Shown: one piece after another, positions 39,718 through 50,556 of the stretch
How the letters are laid out: each line of letters opens with the position of its first letter
How positions within the stretch are numbered: position 1 is the stretch's first letter
Assembly (NCBI GenBank): GCA_036365145.1
Contig: JAEOAD010001944.1
Location: 1 to 64,000, forward strand
DNA length: 64,000 bases
Origin: Orientallactaga sibirica
Taxonomy: Eukaryota > Chordata > Mammalia > Rodentia > Dipodidae
Direction of reading: 5' to 3'
Notes under the pieces: generated by a model
Databases searched by the model: none
Told to the model about the DNA's origin: nothing
The model's input: the letters and a program-made list of their open reading frames with translations, nothing else
Position numbers and translations under genes: made by a program

Positions 39718-40079
39718 GATGTACAACTTAGTAGTTTCACTTCATTTCTAAAGCAGTTTGTTTAGAAAACATACATCTTCATTGCCGAAAACTGTACTGT
39801 GTGAAATAAGTTAGTTCGGTTCTAGGAATCAGTTGCTTTCCTACGAAGAAAGTTTAGTGCAGCAACTTCAAACCTTCCTTGTTTGTGTAGTATAACAAGA
39901 TGTACAACTTACTAGTTTCGCTTCATTTGTAAAGTAGTTTGTTTAGAAAACAAACATCTTCATTGCCGAACACTGTACTGTGTGAAATAAGCTAGTTCGG
40001 TTCTAGGAATCAGTTGCTTTCCTACGAAGAAGGTTTAGTGCAGCAAGTTCAAACTTTTCTAGTTAGTGTAAGCTAAAAA
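39718..40079 (+). repeat. Representative A+B dimer of the main family (two 181-bp monomers)
   Basis: Two adjacent monomers show the main subtypes side by side. A (39718-39898) starts ACAACTTAGTAGTTTCAC and has AAAGCAGTTTG, AAAACATACATC, CCGAAAACTG, AAGTTAG and ends AACTTCAAACCTTCC. B (39899-40079) starts ACAACTTACTAGTTTCGC and has TTGTAAAGTAG, AAAACAAACATC, CCGAACACTG, AAGCTAG and ends AAGTTCAAACTTTTC. The linked differences make a ~362-bp higher-order unit wherever A and B alternate, which is common across 1-60 kb but not strict. Both monomers are the same length, so the difference is by substitution. Confidence 0.85.
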
Positions 40080-41144
40080 GATGTACAACTTACTAGTTTC
40101 GCTTCATTTGTAAAGTAGTTTGTATAGAAAACAAACATCTTCATTGCCGAACACTGTACTGTGTGAAATAAGTTAGTTCGGTTCTAGGAATCAGTTGCTT
40201 TCCTACGAAGAAGGTTTAGTGCAGCAACTTCAAACCTTCCTTGTTTGTGTAGTCTAACAAGATGTACAACTTACTAGTTTCGCTTCATTTGTAAAGTAGT
40301 TTCTTTAGAAAACAAACATCTTCATTCGAACACTGTACTGTGTGAAATAAGCTAGTTCGGTTCTAGGAATCAGTTGCTTTCCTACGAAGAAGGTTTAGTG
40401 CAGCAAGTTCAAACATTTCTAGTTAGTGTAGTCTAACAAGATGTACAACTTAGTAGTTTCACTTCATTTCTAAAGCAGTTTGTTTAGAAAACAAACATCT
40501 TCATTGCAAAACACTGTACTGTGTGAAATAAGCTAGTTCGGTTCTAGGAATCAGTTGCTTTCCCTTGAAGAAAGTTTAGTGCAGCAAGTTCAAACCTTTC
40601 CAGTTAGTGTAGTCTAACAAGATGTACAAGTTAGTAGTTTCACTTCATTTCTAAAGCAGTTTGTTTAGAAAACAAACATCTTCATTGTCGAAAACTGTAC
40701 TGTGTGAAATAAGTTAGTTTAGTTCTAGGAATCAGTTGCTTTCCTCTGAAGAAGGTTTAGTGCAGCAAGTTCAAACTTTTCTAGTTAGTGTAATCTAACA
40801 AGATGTACAACTTAGTAGTTTTACTTCATTTCTAAAGCAGTTTGTTTAGAAAACATACATCTTCATTGCCGAAAACTGTACTGTGTGAAATAAGTTAGTT
40901 CGGTTCTAGGAATCAGTTGCTTTCCTACGAAGAAGGTTTAGTGCAGCAACTTCAAACCTTCCTTGTTTGTGTAGTCTAACAAGATGTACAAGTTACTAGT
41001 TTCACTTCATTTGTAAAGTAGTTTGTTTAGAAAACAAACATCTTCATTGCCGAACACTGTACTGTGTGAAATAAGCTAGTTCGGTTCTAGGAATCAGTTG
41101 CTTTCCACGAAGAAGGTTTAGTGCAGCAAGTTCAAACATTTCTA

Positions 41145-41690
41145 GTTAGTGTTTAACAAGTGCAGCTAAAGTAGTTTGTTTAGAAAACAAACATTTCATT
41201 GCGAACACTACTGTGTGAAATTAGTGTTCTAAGTTGCTTTCTACAAAGAAGGTTTAGTGCAGCAAAGTGTAATATAACAAGATGTACAACTTAGTAGTTT
41301 TACTTCATTTCTAAAGCAGTTTGTTTAGAAAACATACATCTTCATTGCCGAACACTGTACTGTGTGAAATAAGTTAGTTCGGTTCTAGGAATCAGTTGCT
41401 TTCCTACGAAGAAGGTTTAGTGCAGCAACTTCAAACCTTCCTTGTTTTGTAGTCAGCAAGATGTACAAACTAGTTTCTCCGCATTTGTAAAGTAGTTTTT
41501 TAGAAAACAAACATGTTCAAGAACACTGTACTGTGTGAAACTTACGGTTCTAGGAATTTGCTTTCCTACTGAAGAAGGTTTAGTGCTAAAGTTGTTTAGT
41601 TTCTAAGAAAACAATACATCTTCATTGACGAATAGTAGTTTGTTTAGAAAACAAACATCTTCATTACCGAAAAATGAAATAAGTTAGTTT
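41145..41690 (+). repeat. Cluster of truncated and shuffled monomers
   Basis: Two or three consecutive rearrangements occur. At 41,150 GTGTTTAACAAGTGCAGC joins distant parts of the monomer. Near 41,450-41,560 short pieces are missing from nearly every block. At 41,587-41,640 a second copy of the hairpin region (AGTAGTTTGTTTAG) follows the first within one unit. All pieces are recognisable satellite; nothing foreign was seen. Confidence 0.8.
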
Positions 41691-42459
41691 GGTTCTAGGA
41701 ATCAGTTGCTTTCCTATGAAGAATGTTTAGTGCAGCAACTTCAAACCTTCCTTGTTTGTGTAGTATAACAAGATGTACAACTTACTAGTTTCACTTCATT
41801 TGTAAAGTAGTTTGTTTAGAAAACAAACATCTTCATTACAACACTGTACTGTGTGAAATAAGCTAGTTTGGTTCTAGGAATCAGTTGCTTTCCTATGAAG
41901 AAGGTTTAGTGCAGCAAGTTCAAACATTTCTAGTTAGTGTAATCTAACAAGATGTACAACTTAGTAGTTTCACTTCATTTCTAAAGTAGTTTGTTTCAAA
42001 ACAAACATCTTCATTGCCGAAAAACTGTACTGTGTGAAATAAGTTAGTTTGGTTCTAGGAATCAGTTGCTTTTACAAAGAAAGATTTAGTGCAGCAACTT
42101 CAAACCTTCCTTGTTTGTGTAGTCTAACAAGATGTACATCTTACTAGTTTCGCTTCATTTGTAAAGTAGTTTGTTTAGAAAACAAACATCTTCATTGCCG
42201 AACACTGTACTGTGTGAAATAAGCTAGTTCGGTTCTAGGAATCAGTTGCTTTCCTACGAAGAAGGTTTAGTGCAGCAAGTTCAAAGTTTTCTAGTTAGTG
42301 TAATCTAACAAGATGTACAACATACTAGTTTTGCTTCATATCTAAAGTAGTTTCTTTCAAAAACAAACATCTTCATTGCCAAAAACTGTACTGTGTGAAA
42401 TAAGTTAGTTCGGTTCTAGGAATCAGTTGCTTTCCTACAAAGAAGGTTTAGTGCAGCAA

Positions 42460-42640
42460 CTTGTTTTGTAAACCTTCAACTTGTTTGTGTAGTTTGTTTA
42501 GAAAACATACAACGAAACTGATGTACAACTACGAAGAAAGTTTACAGCAAGATTGAAAACTTCCTAGTTTGTTAATCTAACAAGACTAGCTTCATATCTT
42601 TGTTTACAAAACAAACATCTTCATTGCTGAACACTGTGTG
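42460..42640 (+). repeat. Scrambled monomer(s) at the zone 2/3 edge
   Basis: Pieces appear out of their usual order: GTTTTGTAAACC, a hairpin fragment, then ACGAAACTGATGTACAAC, CTACGAAGAAAG, TTTACAGCAAG and a contracted start CAAGACTAGCTTC. Normal monomers resume by ~42,605, with a GTGTGTGTG run replacing GTACTGTGTG at ~42,634. It may be a genuine breakpoint or a sequence-quality problem. Confidence 0.75.
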
Positions 42641-44269
42641 TGTGAAATAAGGTAGTTCGGTTCTAGGAATCAGTTGCTTTCCTACGAAGAAGGTTTAGTG
42701 CAGTAAGTTCAAACATTTCTTGTTAGTGTAAACTAAGAAGATGTACAAATTACTAGTTTCGCTTCATTTCTAAAGTAGTTGGTTTAGAAAACAAACATCT
42801 TCATTGCTGAACATTGTACTGTGTGAAATAAGCTAGTTCGGTTCTAGGAATCAGTTCCTTTTCTCCGAAGAAGGTTTAGTGCAGCAAGTTCAAACGTTTC
42901 CAGTTTGTGTAGTCTAACAAGATGTACAAGTTAGCAGTTTCACTTCATTTCTAAAGCATTTTGTTTAGAAAACATACATCTTCATTGTCGACCACTGTAC
43001 TGTGTGAAAAAAGTTAGTTTAGTTCTAGGAATCAGTTGCTTTCCTACGAAGAAGGTTTAGTGCAGCAAGTTCAAACATTTCTAGTTAGTGTAGTCTAAGA
43101 AGATTTACAACTTAGTAGTTTTACTTCATTTCTAAAGCAGTTTGTTTAGAAAACATCCATCTTCATTGCGAAAACTGTATTGTGTGAAATAAGTTAGTTC
43201 GGTTCTAGGAATCAGTTGCTTTCCTATGAAGAAAGTTTAGTGAAGCAACTTCAAACCTTCCTTGTTTGTGTAGTATAACAAGATGTACAAGTTACTAGTT
43301 TCGCTTCATTTGTAAAGTAGTTTGTTTTGAAAACAAACATCTTCATTGCCGAACACTGTACTGTGTGAAATAAGCCAGTTCGGTTCTAGGAATCAGTTGC
43401 TTTCCTACGAAGAAGGTTAGTGCAGCAAGTTCAAACTTTTCTAGTTAGTGTAATCTAACAAGATGTACAAGTTAGTAGTTTCACTACATTTCTAAAGCAG
43501 TTTGTTTAGAAAACATACATCTTCATTTCCGAACACTGTACTGGATGAAATAAGCTACTTCGGTTCTAGGATTCAGTTCCTTTCCTACGAAGAAAGTTTA
43601 GTGCAGCAACTTCAAACATTTCTAGTTAGTGTAATCTAAAAAATGTACAACTTAGTAGTTTAACTTCATTTCTAAAGCAGTTTGTTTACAAAACATACAT
43701 CTTCATTGCCGAACACTGTACCGTGTGAAATAAGTTAGTTCGGTTCTAGGAATCAGTAGCTTTCCTACGAAGAAGGTTTAGTGCAGCAACTTCAAACCTT
43801 ACTCGTTTGTGTAGTCTAACAAGGTGTACAACTTACTAGTTTCGCTTCATTTCTAAAGTTGTTTGTTTAGAAAACAAACATCTTCATTGACGAACACTGT
43901 ACTGTGTGAAATAAGCTAGTTTGGTTCTAGGAATCAGTTGCTTTCCTACAAAGAAGGTTTAGTGCAGCAAGTTCAAACTTTTTTTTAGTTAGTGTAGTCT
44001 AACAAGATGTACAACTTAGTAGTTTCACTTCATTTGTAAAGAAGTTTGTTTAGAAAACATACATCTTCATTGCCGAACACTGTACTGTGTGAAATAAGTT
44101 AGTTCGGTTCTAGGAATCAGTTGCTTTCCTACGAAGAAAGTTTAGTGCAGCAAGTTCAAACTTTTTCCTTGTTTGTGTAATATAACAAGATGTACAACTT
44201 ACTAGTTTCACTTCATTTCTAAAGCAGTTTGTTTAGAAAACAAACATCTTCATTGTTGAAAACTGTACT

Positions 44270-45400
44270 GTGTGAAATAAGATAGTTTGGTTCTAGGAAT
44301 CAGTTGCTTTCCTAGGAAGAAGGTTTAGTGCAGCAAGTTCAAACATTTCTAGTTAGTGTAATCTAAGATGTACAACTTAGTAGTTTTACTTCATTTCAAA
44401 AGTAGTTTGTTTCAAAAACATACATCTTCATTGCCAAACAGTGTACTGTGTGAAATAAGTTAGTTCGGTTCTAGGAATCAGTTGCTTTCCATCGAAGAAG
44501 GTTTAGTGCAGTACAATTGAAACCTTCCTTGTTTGTGCAGTCTAACAAGATGTACAACTTACTAGTTTCGCTTCATTTCTAAAGTAGTTTCTTTAGAAAA
44601 CAAACATCTTCATTGCCGAACACTGTACTGGGTGAAATAAGCTAGTTTGGTTCTAGGAATCAGTTGCTTTCCAACAAAGAAAGTTCAGTGCAGCAAGTTC
44701 AAACTTTTCTAGTTAGTGTAATCTAACAAGATGTACAACATACTAGAATCACTTCATTTCTAAAGTAGTTTCTTTTGAAAACAAACATCTTCATTGCCAA
44801 AAACTGTACTCTGTGAAATAAGTTAGTTCGGTTCTAGGAATCAGTTGCTTTCCTACGAAGAAGGTTTAGTGCAGCAACTTCAAACCTTCCTTGTTTGTGT
44901 AGTCTAAAAAGATGTACATCTTACTAGTTTCACTTCATTTGTAAAGTAGTTTGTTTAGAAAACAAACATCTTCATTGCCGAACACTGTACTGTGTGAAAT
45001 AAGCTAGTTCGGTTCTAGGAATCAGTTGCTTTCCTACGAAGAAGGTTTAGTGCAGCATCTTGAAACCTTCCTTGTTTGTGTAGTATAACAAGATGTACAA
45101 CATACTAGTTTCGCTTCATTTCTAAAGTAGTTTGTTTCAAAAACAAACATCTTCATTGCTGAAAACTACTGTGTGAAATAAGTTAGTTCGGTTCTAGGAA
45201 TCAGTTGCTTTCCTCTGAAGAAGGTTTAGTGCAGAAACTTCAAACCTTCCTTGTTTGTGTAGGATAACAAGATGAACAACTTACTAGTTTCGCTTCATTT
45301 GTAAAGTAGTTTTTTAGAAAACAAACATCTGCATTCCCGAACACTGTACTGTGTGAAATAAGCTAGTTCGGTTCTAGGAATCAGTTGCTTTCCTACGAAG
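44270..45400 (+). repeat. Block X, copy 1 (~6 monomers)
   Basis: Rare variants in order are AAGATAGTTTGG (44281), ATCTAAGATG (44361, three bases short), GTGCAGTCTAAC, ACTGGGTGAAATAAG, AAGTTCAGTGC, CATACTAGAATC, CTAAAAAGATGTACATC, GCAGCATCTTGAAACC (45052) and GTAGGATAAC. The same order occurs near 46.4-47.8 and 58.5-59.75 kb; 44281 to 58521, 44361 to 58601 and ACTGGGTG all give an offset of ~14,240 bp. Confidence 0.75.
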
Positions 45401-45629
45401 AAGGTTTAGTGCAGCAAGTTCAAACATTTCTAGTTAGTGTAATCTAACAAGATGTACAAAATAGTTATTTCGCTTCATTTCTAAAGTAGTTTGGTTTAAA
45501 AACATACATCTTCATTGCGAAATCTGTACTGTGTGAAATAAGCCTAGTTCCGGTTCTAGGAATCATTTGCTTTTCCTACGAAGAAGGTTTAGTGCAGTAA
45601 GTTCAAACATTTCTAGTTAGTGTTTCTAA

Positions 45630-45800
45630 CAAGATGTACAAAATACTAGTGCTTCATATCTAAAGTAGTTTCTTTTCAAAAACAAACAAGAACACTGTAC
45701 TGTGTGATAAGCTAGTAGTTCTTCACTCCTACGAAGAAGATTTTCTTCAAACCTTCCTTGTTTGTGTAGTCTGACAAGATATACATCTTAAGTTTCTTCA
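45630..45800 (+). repeat. Deleted/contracted monomer near 45.7 kb
   Basis: The interval loses CATCTTCATTGCCG after AAACAAAC, most of TTCGGTTCTAGGAATCAG, and TTTAGTGCAGCAA. The combined loss helps explain why block X copies 1 and 2 are separated by 2311 bp rather than a whole number of monomers. Confidence 0.75.
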
Positions 45801-46399
45801 TTTTAAAGCAGTTTGTTTAGAAAAACAAACATCTTCATTGCCGAACATAGTACTGTGTGAAAAAAGTTAGTTTAGTTCTAGGAATCAGTTGCTTTCCTAA
45901 GAAGAAGGTTTAGTGCAGCAAGTTCAAACATTTCTAGTTAGTGAAATCTAACAAGATGTACAACTTAGTAGTTTTGCTTCATATCTAAAGCAGTTTGTTT
46001 AGAAAACATCCATCTTCATTGCTGAAAACTGTACCATGTGAAATAAGTTAGTTCGGTTCTAGGAATCAGTTGCTTTCCCTACGAAGAAGGTTTAGTGCAG
46101 CAACTTGAAACCTTCCTTGTTTGTGTAGTCTAACAAGATGTACAACTTACTAGTTTCGATTCATTTGTAAAGTAGTTTGTTTAGAAAACAAACATCTTCA
46201 TTCCCGAACACTGTACTGTGTGAAATAAGCTAGTTCGGTTCTAGGAATCAGTTGCTTTCCTACGAAGAAGGTTTAGTGCAGTAAGTTCAAACTTTTCTAG
46301 TTAGTGTAAACTAACAAGATGTACAAATTAGTAGTTTCACTTCATTTCTAAAGCAGTTTGTTTAGAAAACATACATCTTCATTGTTGAAAATTGTACTG

Positions 46400-47840
46400 T
46401 GTGAAATAAGATAGTTTGGTTCTAGGAATCAGTTGCTTTCCTAGGAAGAAGGTTTAGTGCAGCAAGTTCAAACATTTCTAGTTAGTGTAATCTATCAAGA
46501 TGTACAAGTTAGTAGTTTCACTTCATTTCTAAAGCAGTTTGTTTAGAAAACATACATCTTCATTGTTGAAAAGTGTACTGTGTGAAAAAAGTTAGTTTAG
46601 TTGTAGGAATCAGTTGCTTTCCTACGAAGAAGGTTTAGTGCAGCAACTTCAAACATTTCTAGTTAGTGTAATCTAAGAAGATGTACAACTTAGTAGTTTT
46701 ACTTCATTTCTAAAGCAGTTTGTTTAGAAAACATCCATCTTCATTGCCGAACAGTGTACCGTGTGAAATAAGTTAAGGTTCTAGGAATCAGTTGCTTTCC
46801 TACGAAGAAGGTTTAGTGCAAGCAACTTCAAACCTTCCTTGTTTGTGCAGTCTAAGAACATGTACAACTTACTAGTTTCGCTTCATTTCTAAAGTAGTTT
46901 GTTTAGAAAACAAACATCTTCATTGCCGAACACTGTACTGGGTGAAATAAGCCAGTTTGGATCTAGGAATCAGTTGCTTTCCTACGAAGAAAGTTCAGTG
47001 CAGCAAGTTCAAACTTTTCTAGTTAGTGTAATCTAAGAAGATGTACAAGTTACTAGAATCACTTCATATCAAAAGTAGTTTGTTTTGAAAACAAACATCT
47101 TCATTGCCAAAAACTGTACTGGATGATATAAGTTAGTTCGGTTCTAGGAATCAGTTCCTTTCCTACGAAGAAAGGTTTAGTGCAGCAACTTCAAACATTC
47201 CTTGTTTGTGTAGTCTAAAAAGATGTACATCTTAGTAGTTTTACTTCATTTCTAAAGCAGTTTGTTTAGAAAACAAACATCTTCATTGCCGAACACTGTA
47301 CTGTGTGAAATAAGTTAGTTCGGTTCTAGGAATCAGTTGCTTTCCTACGAAGAAGGTTTAGTGCAGCATCTTGAAACCTTCCTTGTTTGTGTAGTATAAC
47401 AAGATGTTACAACTTACTAGTTTCGATTCATTTGTAAAGTTGTTTGTTTAGAAAACAAACATCTTCATTGACGAACACTCTACTGTGTGATATAAGTTAG
47501 TTTGGTTCTAGGAATCAGTTGCTTTCCTACAAAGAAGGTTTAGTGCAGAAAGTTCAAACCTTCCTTGTTTGTGTAGGATAACAAGATGTACAACTTACTA
47601 GTTTCACTTCATTTGTAAAGTAGTTTGTTTAGAAAACAAACATCTGCATTGCGGAACACTGTACTGTGTGAAATAAGTTAGTTCGGTTCTAGGAATCAGT
47701 TGCTTTCCTACGAAGAAAGTTCAGTGCAGCAAGTTCAAACTTTTCTAGTTAGTGTAATCTAACAAGATGTACAACATGCTAGATTCGCTTCATATCAAAA
47801 GTAGTTTCTTTCAAAAACAAACATCTTCATTGCCAAAAAC
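46400..47840 (+). repeat. Block X, copy 2 (~8 monomers)
   Basis: It shares with copy 3 GTGCAGTCTAAGAACATG (TCTAAGAACA at 46851 and 58780), ACTAGAATC, a GTGATATAAG form, CTAAAAAGATG, GCAGCATCTTG (47363 and 59291), ACTCTACTGTGTGATATAAG, GTAGGATAAC, TTGCGGAACAC, AAGTTCAGTGC and ACAACATGCTAG (47777 and 59704). Offsets are 11,927-11,929 bp at each point. Similarity fades after ~47.84 kb. Confidence 0.8.
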
Positions 47841-48564
47841 TGTACTGTGTGAAATAAGTTAGTTCGGTTCTAGGAATCAGTTGCTTTCCTACGAAGAAGG
47901 TTTAGTGCAGCAAGTTGAAAACATTTCCTTAGTTTGTGTAATCTAACAAGATGTACAAAATACTAGATTCACTTCATTTCTAAAGTAGTTTGTTTCAAAA
48001 ACAAACATCTTCATTGCTGAACACTGTACTGTGTGAAATAAGTTAGTTCGGTTCTAGGAATCAGTTGCTTTCCTACGAAGAAGATTTAGTGCAGTAAGTT
48101 CAAACATTTCCTTGTTTGTGTAAACTAACAAGATGTACATCTTAGTAGTTTCGCTTCATTTGTAAAGCAGTTTGTTTAGAAAACATACATCTTCATTGGC
48201 GAACATTGTACTGTGTGAAATAAGCTAGTTCGGTTCTAGGAATCAGTTCCTTTCCTCCGAAGAAGGTTTAGTGCAGCAAGTTCAAACATTTCCAGTTAGT
48301 GTAATCTAACAAGATGTACAAATTAGTAGTTTCACTTCATTTCTAAAGCATTTTGTTTAGAAAACATACATCTTCATTTGTGACATTGTACTGTGTGAAG
48401 AAAGCTAGTTCGGTTCTAGGAATCAGTTCCTTTCCTACGAAGAAAGTTTAGTGCAGCAAGTTCAAACGTTTCCAGTTAGTGTAATCTATCAAGATGTACA
48501 AGTTAGTAGTTTCACTTCATTTCTAAAGCATTTTGTATAGAAAACATACATCTTCATTGTCGAA

Positions 48565-50556
48565 AAGTGTACTGTGTGAAAAAAGTTAGTTTAGTTGTAG
48601 GAATCAGTTGCTTTCCTACGAAGAAGGTTTAGTGCAGCAACTTCAAACATTTCTAGTTAGTGTAATCTAAGAAGATGTACAACTTAGTAGTTTTACTTCA
48701 TTTCTAAAGCAGTTTGTTTAGAAAACATCCATCTTCATTGCCGAACACTGTACCGTGTGAAATAAGTTAGTTCGGTTCTAGGAATCAGTTGCTTTCCTAC
48801 GAAGAAGGTTTAGTGCAGCAACTTCAAACCTTCCTTGTTTGTGTAGTCTAACAAGATGTACAACTTACTAGTTTCGCTTCATTTGTAAAGTAGTTTGTTT
48901 AGAAAACAAACATCTTCATTGCCGAACACTGTACTGTGTGAAATAAGCCAGTTCGGTTCTAGGAATCAGTTGCTTTCCTACGAAGAAGGTTAGTGCAGCA
49001 AGCTCAAACTTTTCTAGTTAGTGTAATCTAACAAGATATACAAGTTAGTAGTTTCACTACATTTCTAAAGCAGTTTGTTTAGAAAACATACATCTTCATT
49101 TCCGAACACTGTACTGGATGAAATAAGCTAGTTTGGTTCTAGGATTCAGTTCCTTTCCTACGAAGAAAGTTTAGTGCAGCAACTTCAACCATTTCTAGTT
49201 AGTGTAATCTAAAAAATGTATAACTTAGTAGTTTTACTTCATTTCTAAAGCAGTTTGTTTAGAAAACATACATCTTCATTGCCAAACACTGTACCGTGTG
49301 AAATGAGTTAATTCGGTTCTAGGAATCAGTTGCTTTCCTACGAAGAAGGTTTAGTGCAGCAACTTCAAACCTTGCTAGTTTGTGTAGTCTAACAAGGTGT
49401 ACAACTTACTAGTTTCGATTCATTTCTAAAGTTGTTTGTTTAGAAAACAAACATCTTCATTGACGAACACTGTACTGTGTGAAATAAGTTAGTTTGGTTC
49501 TAGGAATCAGTTGCTTTCCTACAAAGAAGGTTTAGTGCAGCAAGTTCAAACTTTTCTAGTTAGTGTAGTCTAACAAGATGTACAACTTAGTAGTTTCACT
49601 TCATTTGTAAAGCAGTTTGTTTAGAAAACATACATCTTCATTGCCGAACACTGTACTGTGTGAAATAAGTTAGTTCGGTTCTAGGAATCAGTTGCTTTCC
49701 TACGAAGAAAGTTTAGTGCAGCAACTTCAAACCTTCCTTGTTTGTGTAGTATAAGAAGATGCACATTTTACTAGTTTCGCTTCATTTGTAAAGTAGTTTG
49801 TTTAGAAAACAAGCATCTTCATTGCCGAACACTGTACTGTGTGAAATAAGCTACTTCTGTTCTAGGAATCAGTTGCTTTCCTACGAAGAAGGTTTAGTGC
49901 AGCACGTTCAAAGTTTTCAAGTTAGTGTAATCTATCAAGATGTACAACATACTAGATTCGCTTCATATCTAAAGTAGTTTCTTTCAAAAACAAACATCTT
50001 CATTGCCAAAAACTGTACTGTGTGAAATAAGTTAGTTCGGTTCTAGGAATCAGTTGCTTTCCATCAGAGAAGATTTTTAGTGCAGCAATTTCAAACCTTC
50101 CTTGTTTGTGTAGTCTAACAAGATATACATCTTAGCAGTTTCACTTCATTTCTAAAGTAGTTTGTTTACAAAACAAACATCTTCATTGCTGAACACTGTA
50201 CTGTGTGAAATAAGCTAGTTCGGTTCTAGGAATCAGTTGCTTTCCAACAAAGAAGGTTTAGTGCAGCAAGTTCAAACATTTCTAGTTAGTGTAAACTAAC
50301 AAGATGTACAAATTAGTAGTTTCACTTCATTTCTAAAGCAGTTTGTTTAGAAAACATACATCTTCATTGGCGAAAATTGTACTGTGTGAAATAAGTTAGT
50401 TCGGTTCTAGGAATTCAGTTCCTTTCCTCCGAAGAAGGTTTAGTGCAGCAAGTTCAAACATTTCTTGTTAGTGTAGTATAACAAGATGTACAAGTTAGTA
50501 GTTTCACTTCATTTCTAAAGCATTTTGTTTAGAAAACATACATCTTCATTGTCGAA
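48565..50556 (+). repeat. Higher-order unit, 11 monomers (~1.99 kb)
   Basis: Marker monomers run in this order: GTGAAAAAAGTTAG; CATCCATC with GTACCGTG; AAGCCAG; CTGGATG; ATGTATAAC with GTACCGTG and AATGAGTT; GTTGTTTG with TTGACGAAC; A-type; GTATAAGAAG; CATACTAG with CATATC; ATATACATCTTAGCAG; and ACAAATTAG with GAATTCAGTTCC. The next unit begins at 50557. It matches the 15-monomer units that follow, minus four monomers near its right end. Confidence 0.75.

Larger units (their letters stand above)
22700..41140. repeat. Zone 2: more uniform central subarray
   Basis: Most monomers here are near-consensus A or B types, subtype D is absent and C is rare. Differences are dominated by CpG decay (CCTACGAAG to CCTATGAAG or CCTACAAAG; TTCGGTT to TTTGGTT) and one- to five-base indels around TTTCCTACGAAG. 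The zone contains the right half of the 33-monomer repeat (to ~27.5 kb) and a four-copy block at 23.2, 29.0, 31.9 and 36.7 kb. Lower variety suggests more recent homogenisation, a judgement by eye. No gene or other element is present. Confidence 0.6.

Noticed and set aside
22700..42640. Independent mobile element between the scrambled monomers at 22.6 and 42.5 kb
   Set aside because: Content is ordinary satellite in the same phase and orientation on both sides, and no terminal repeats or coding capacity are present.
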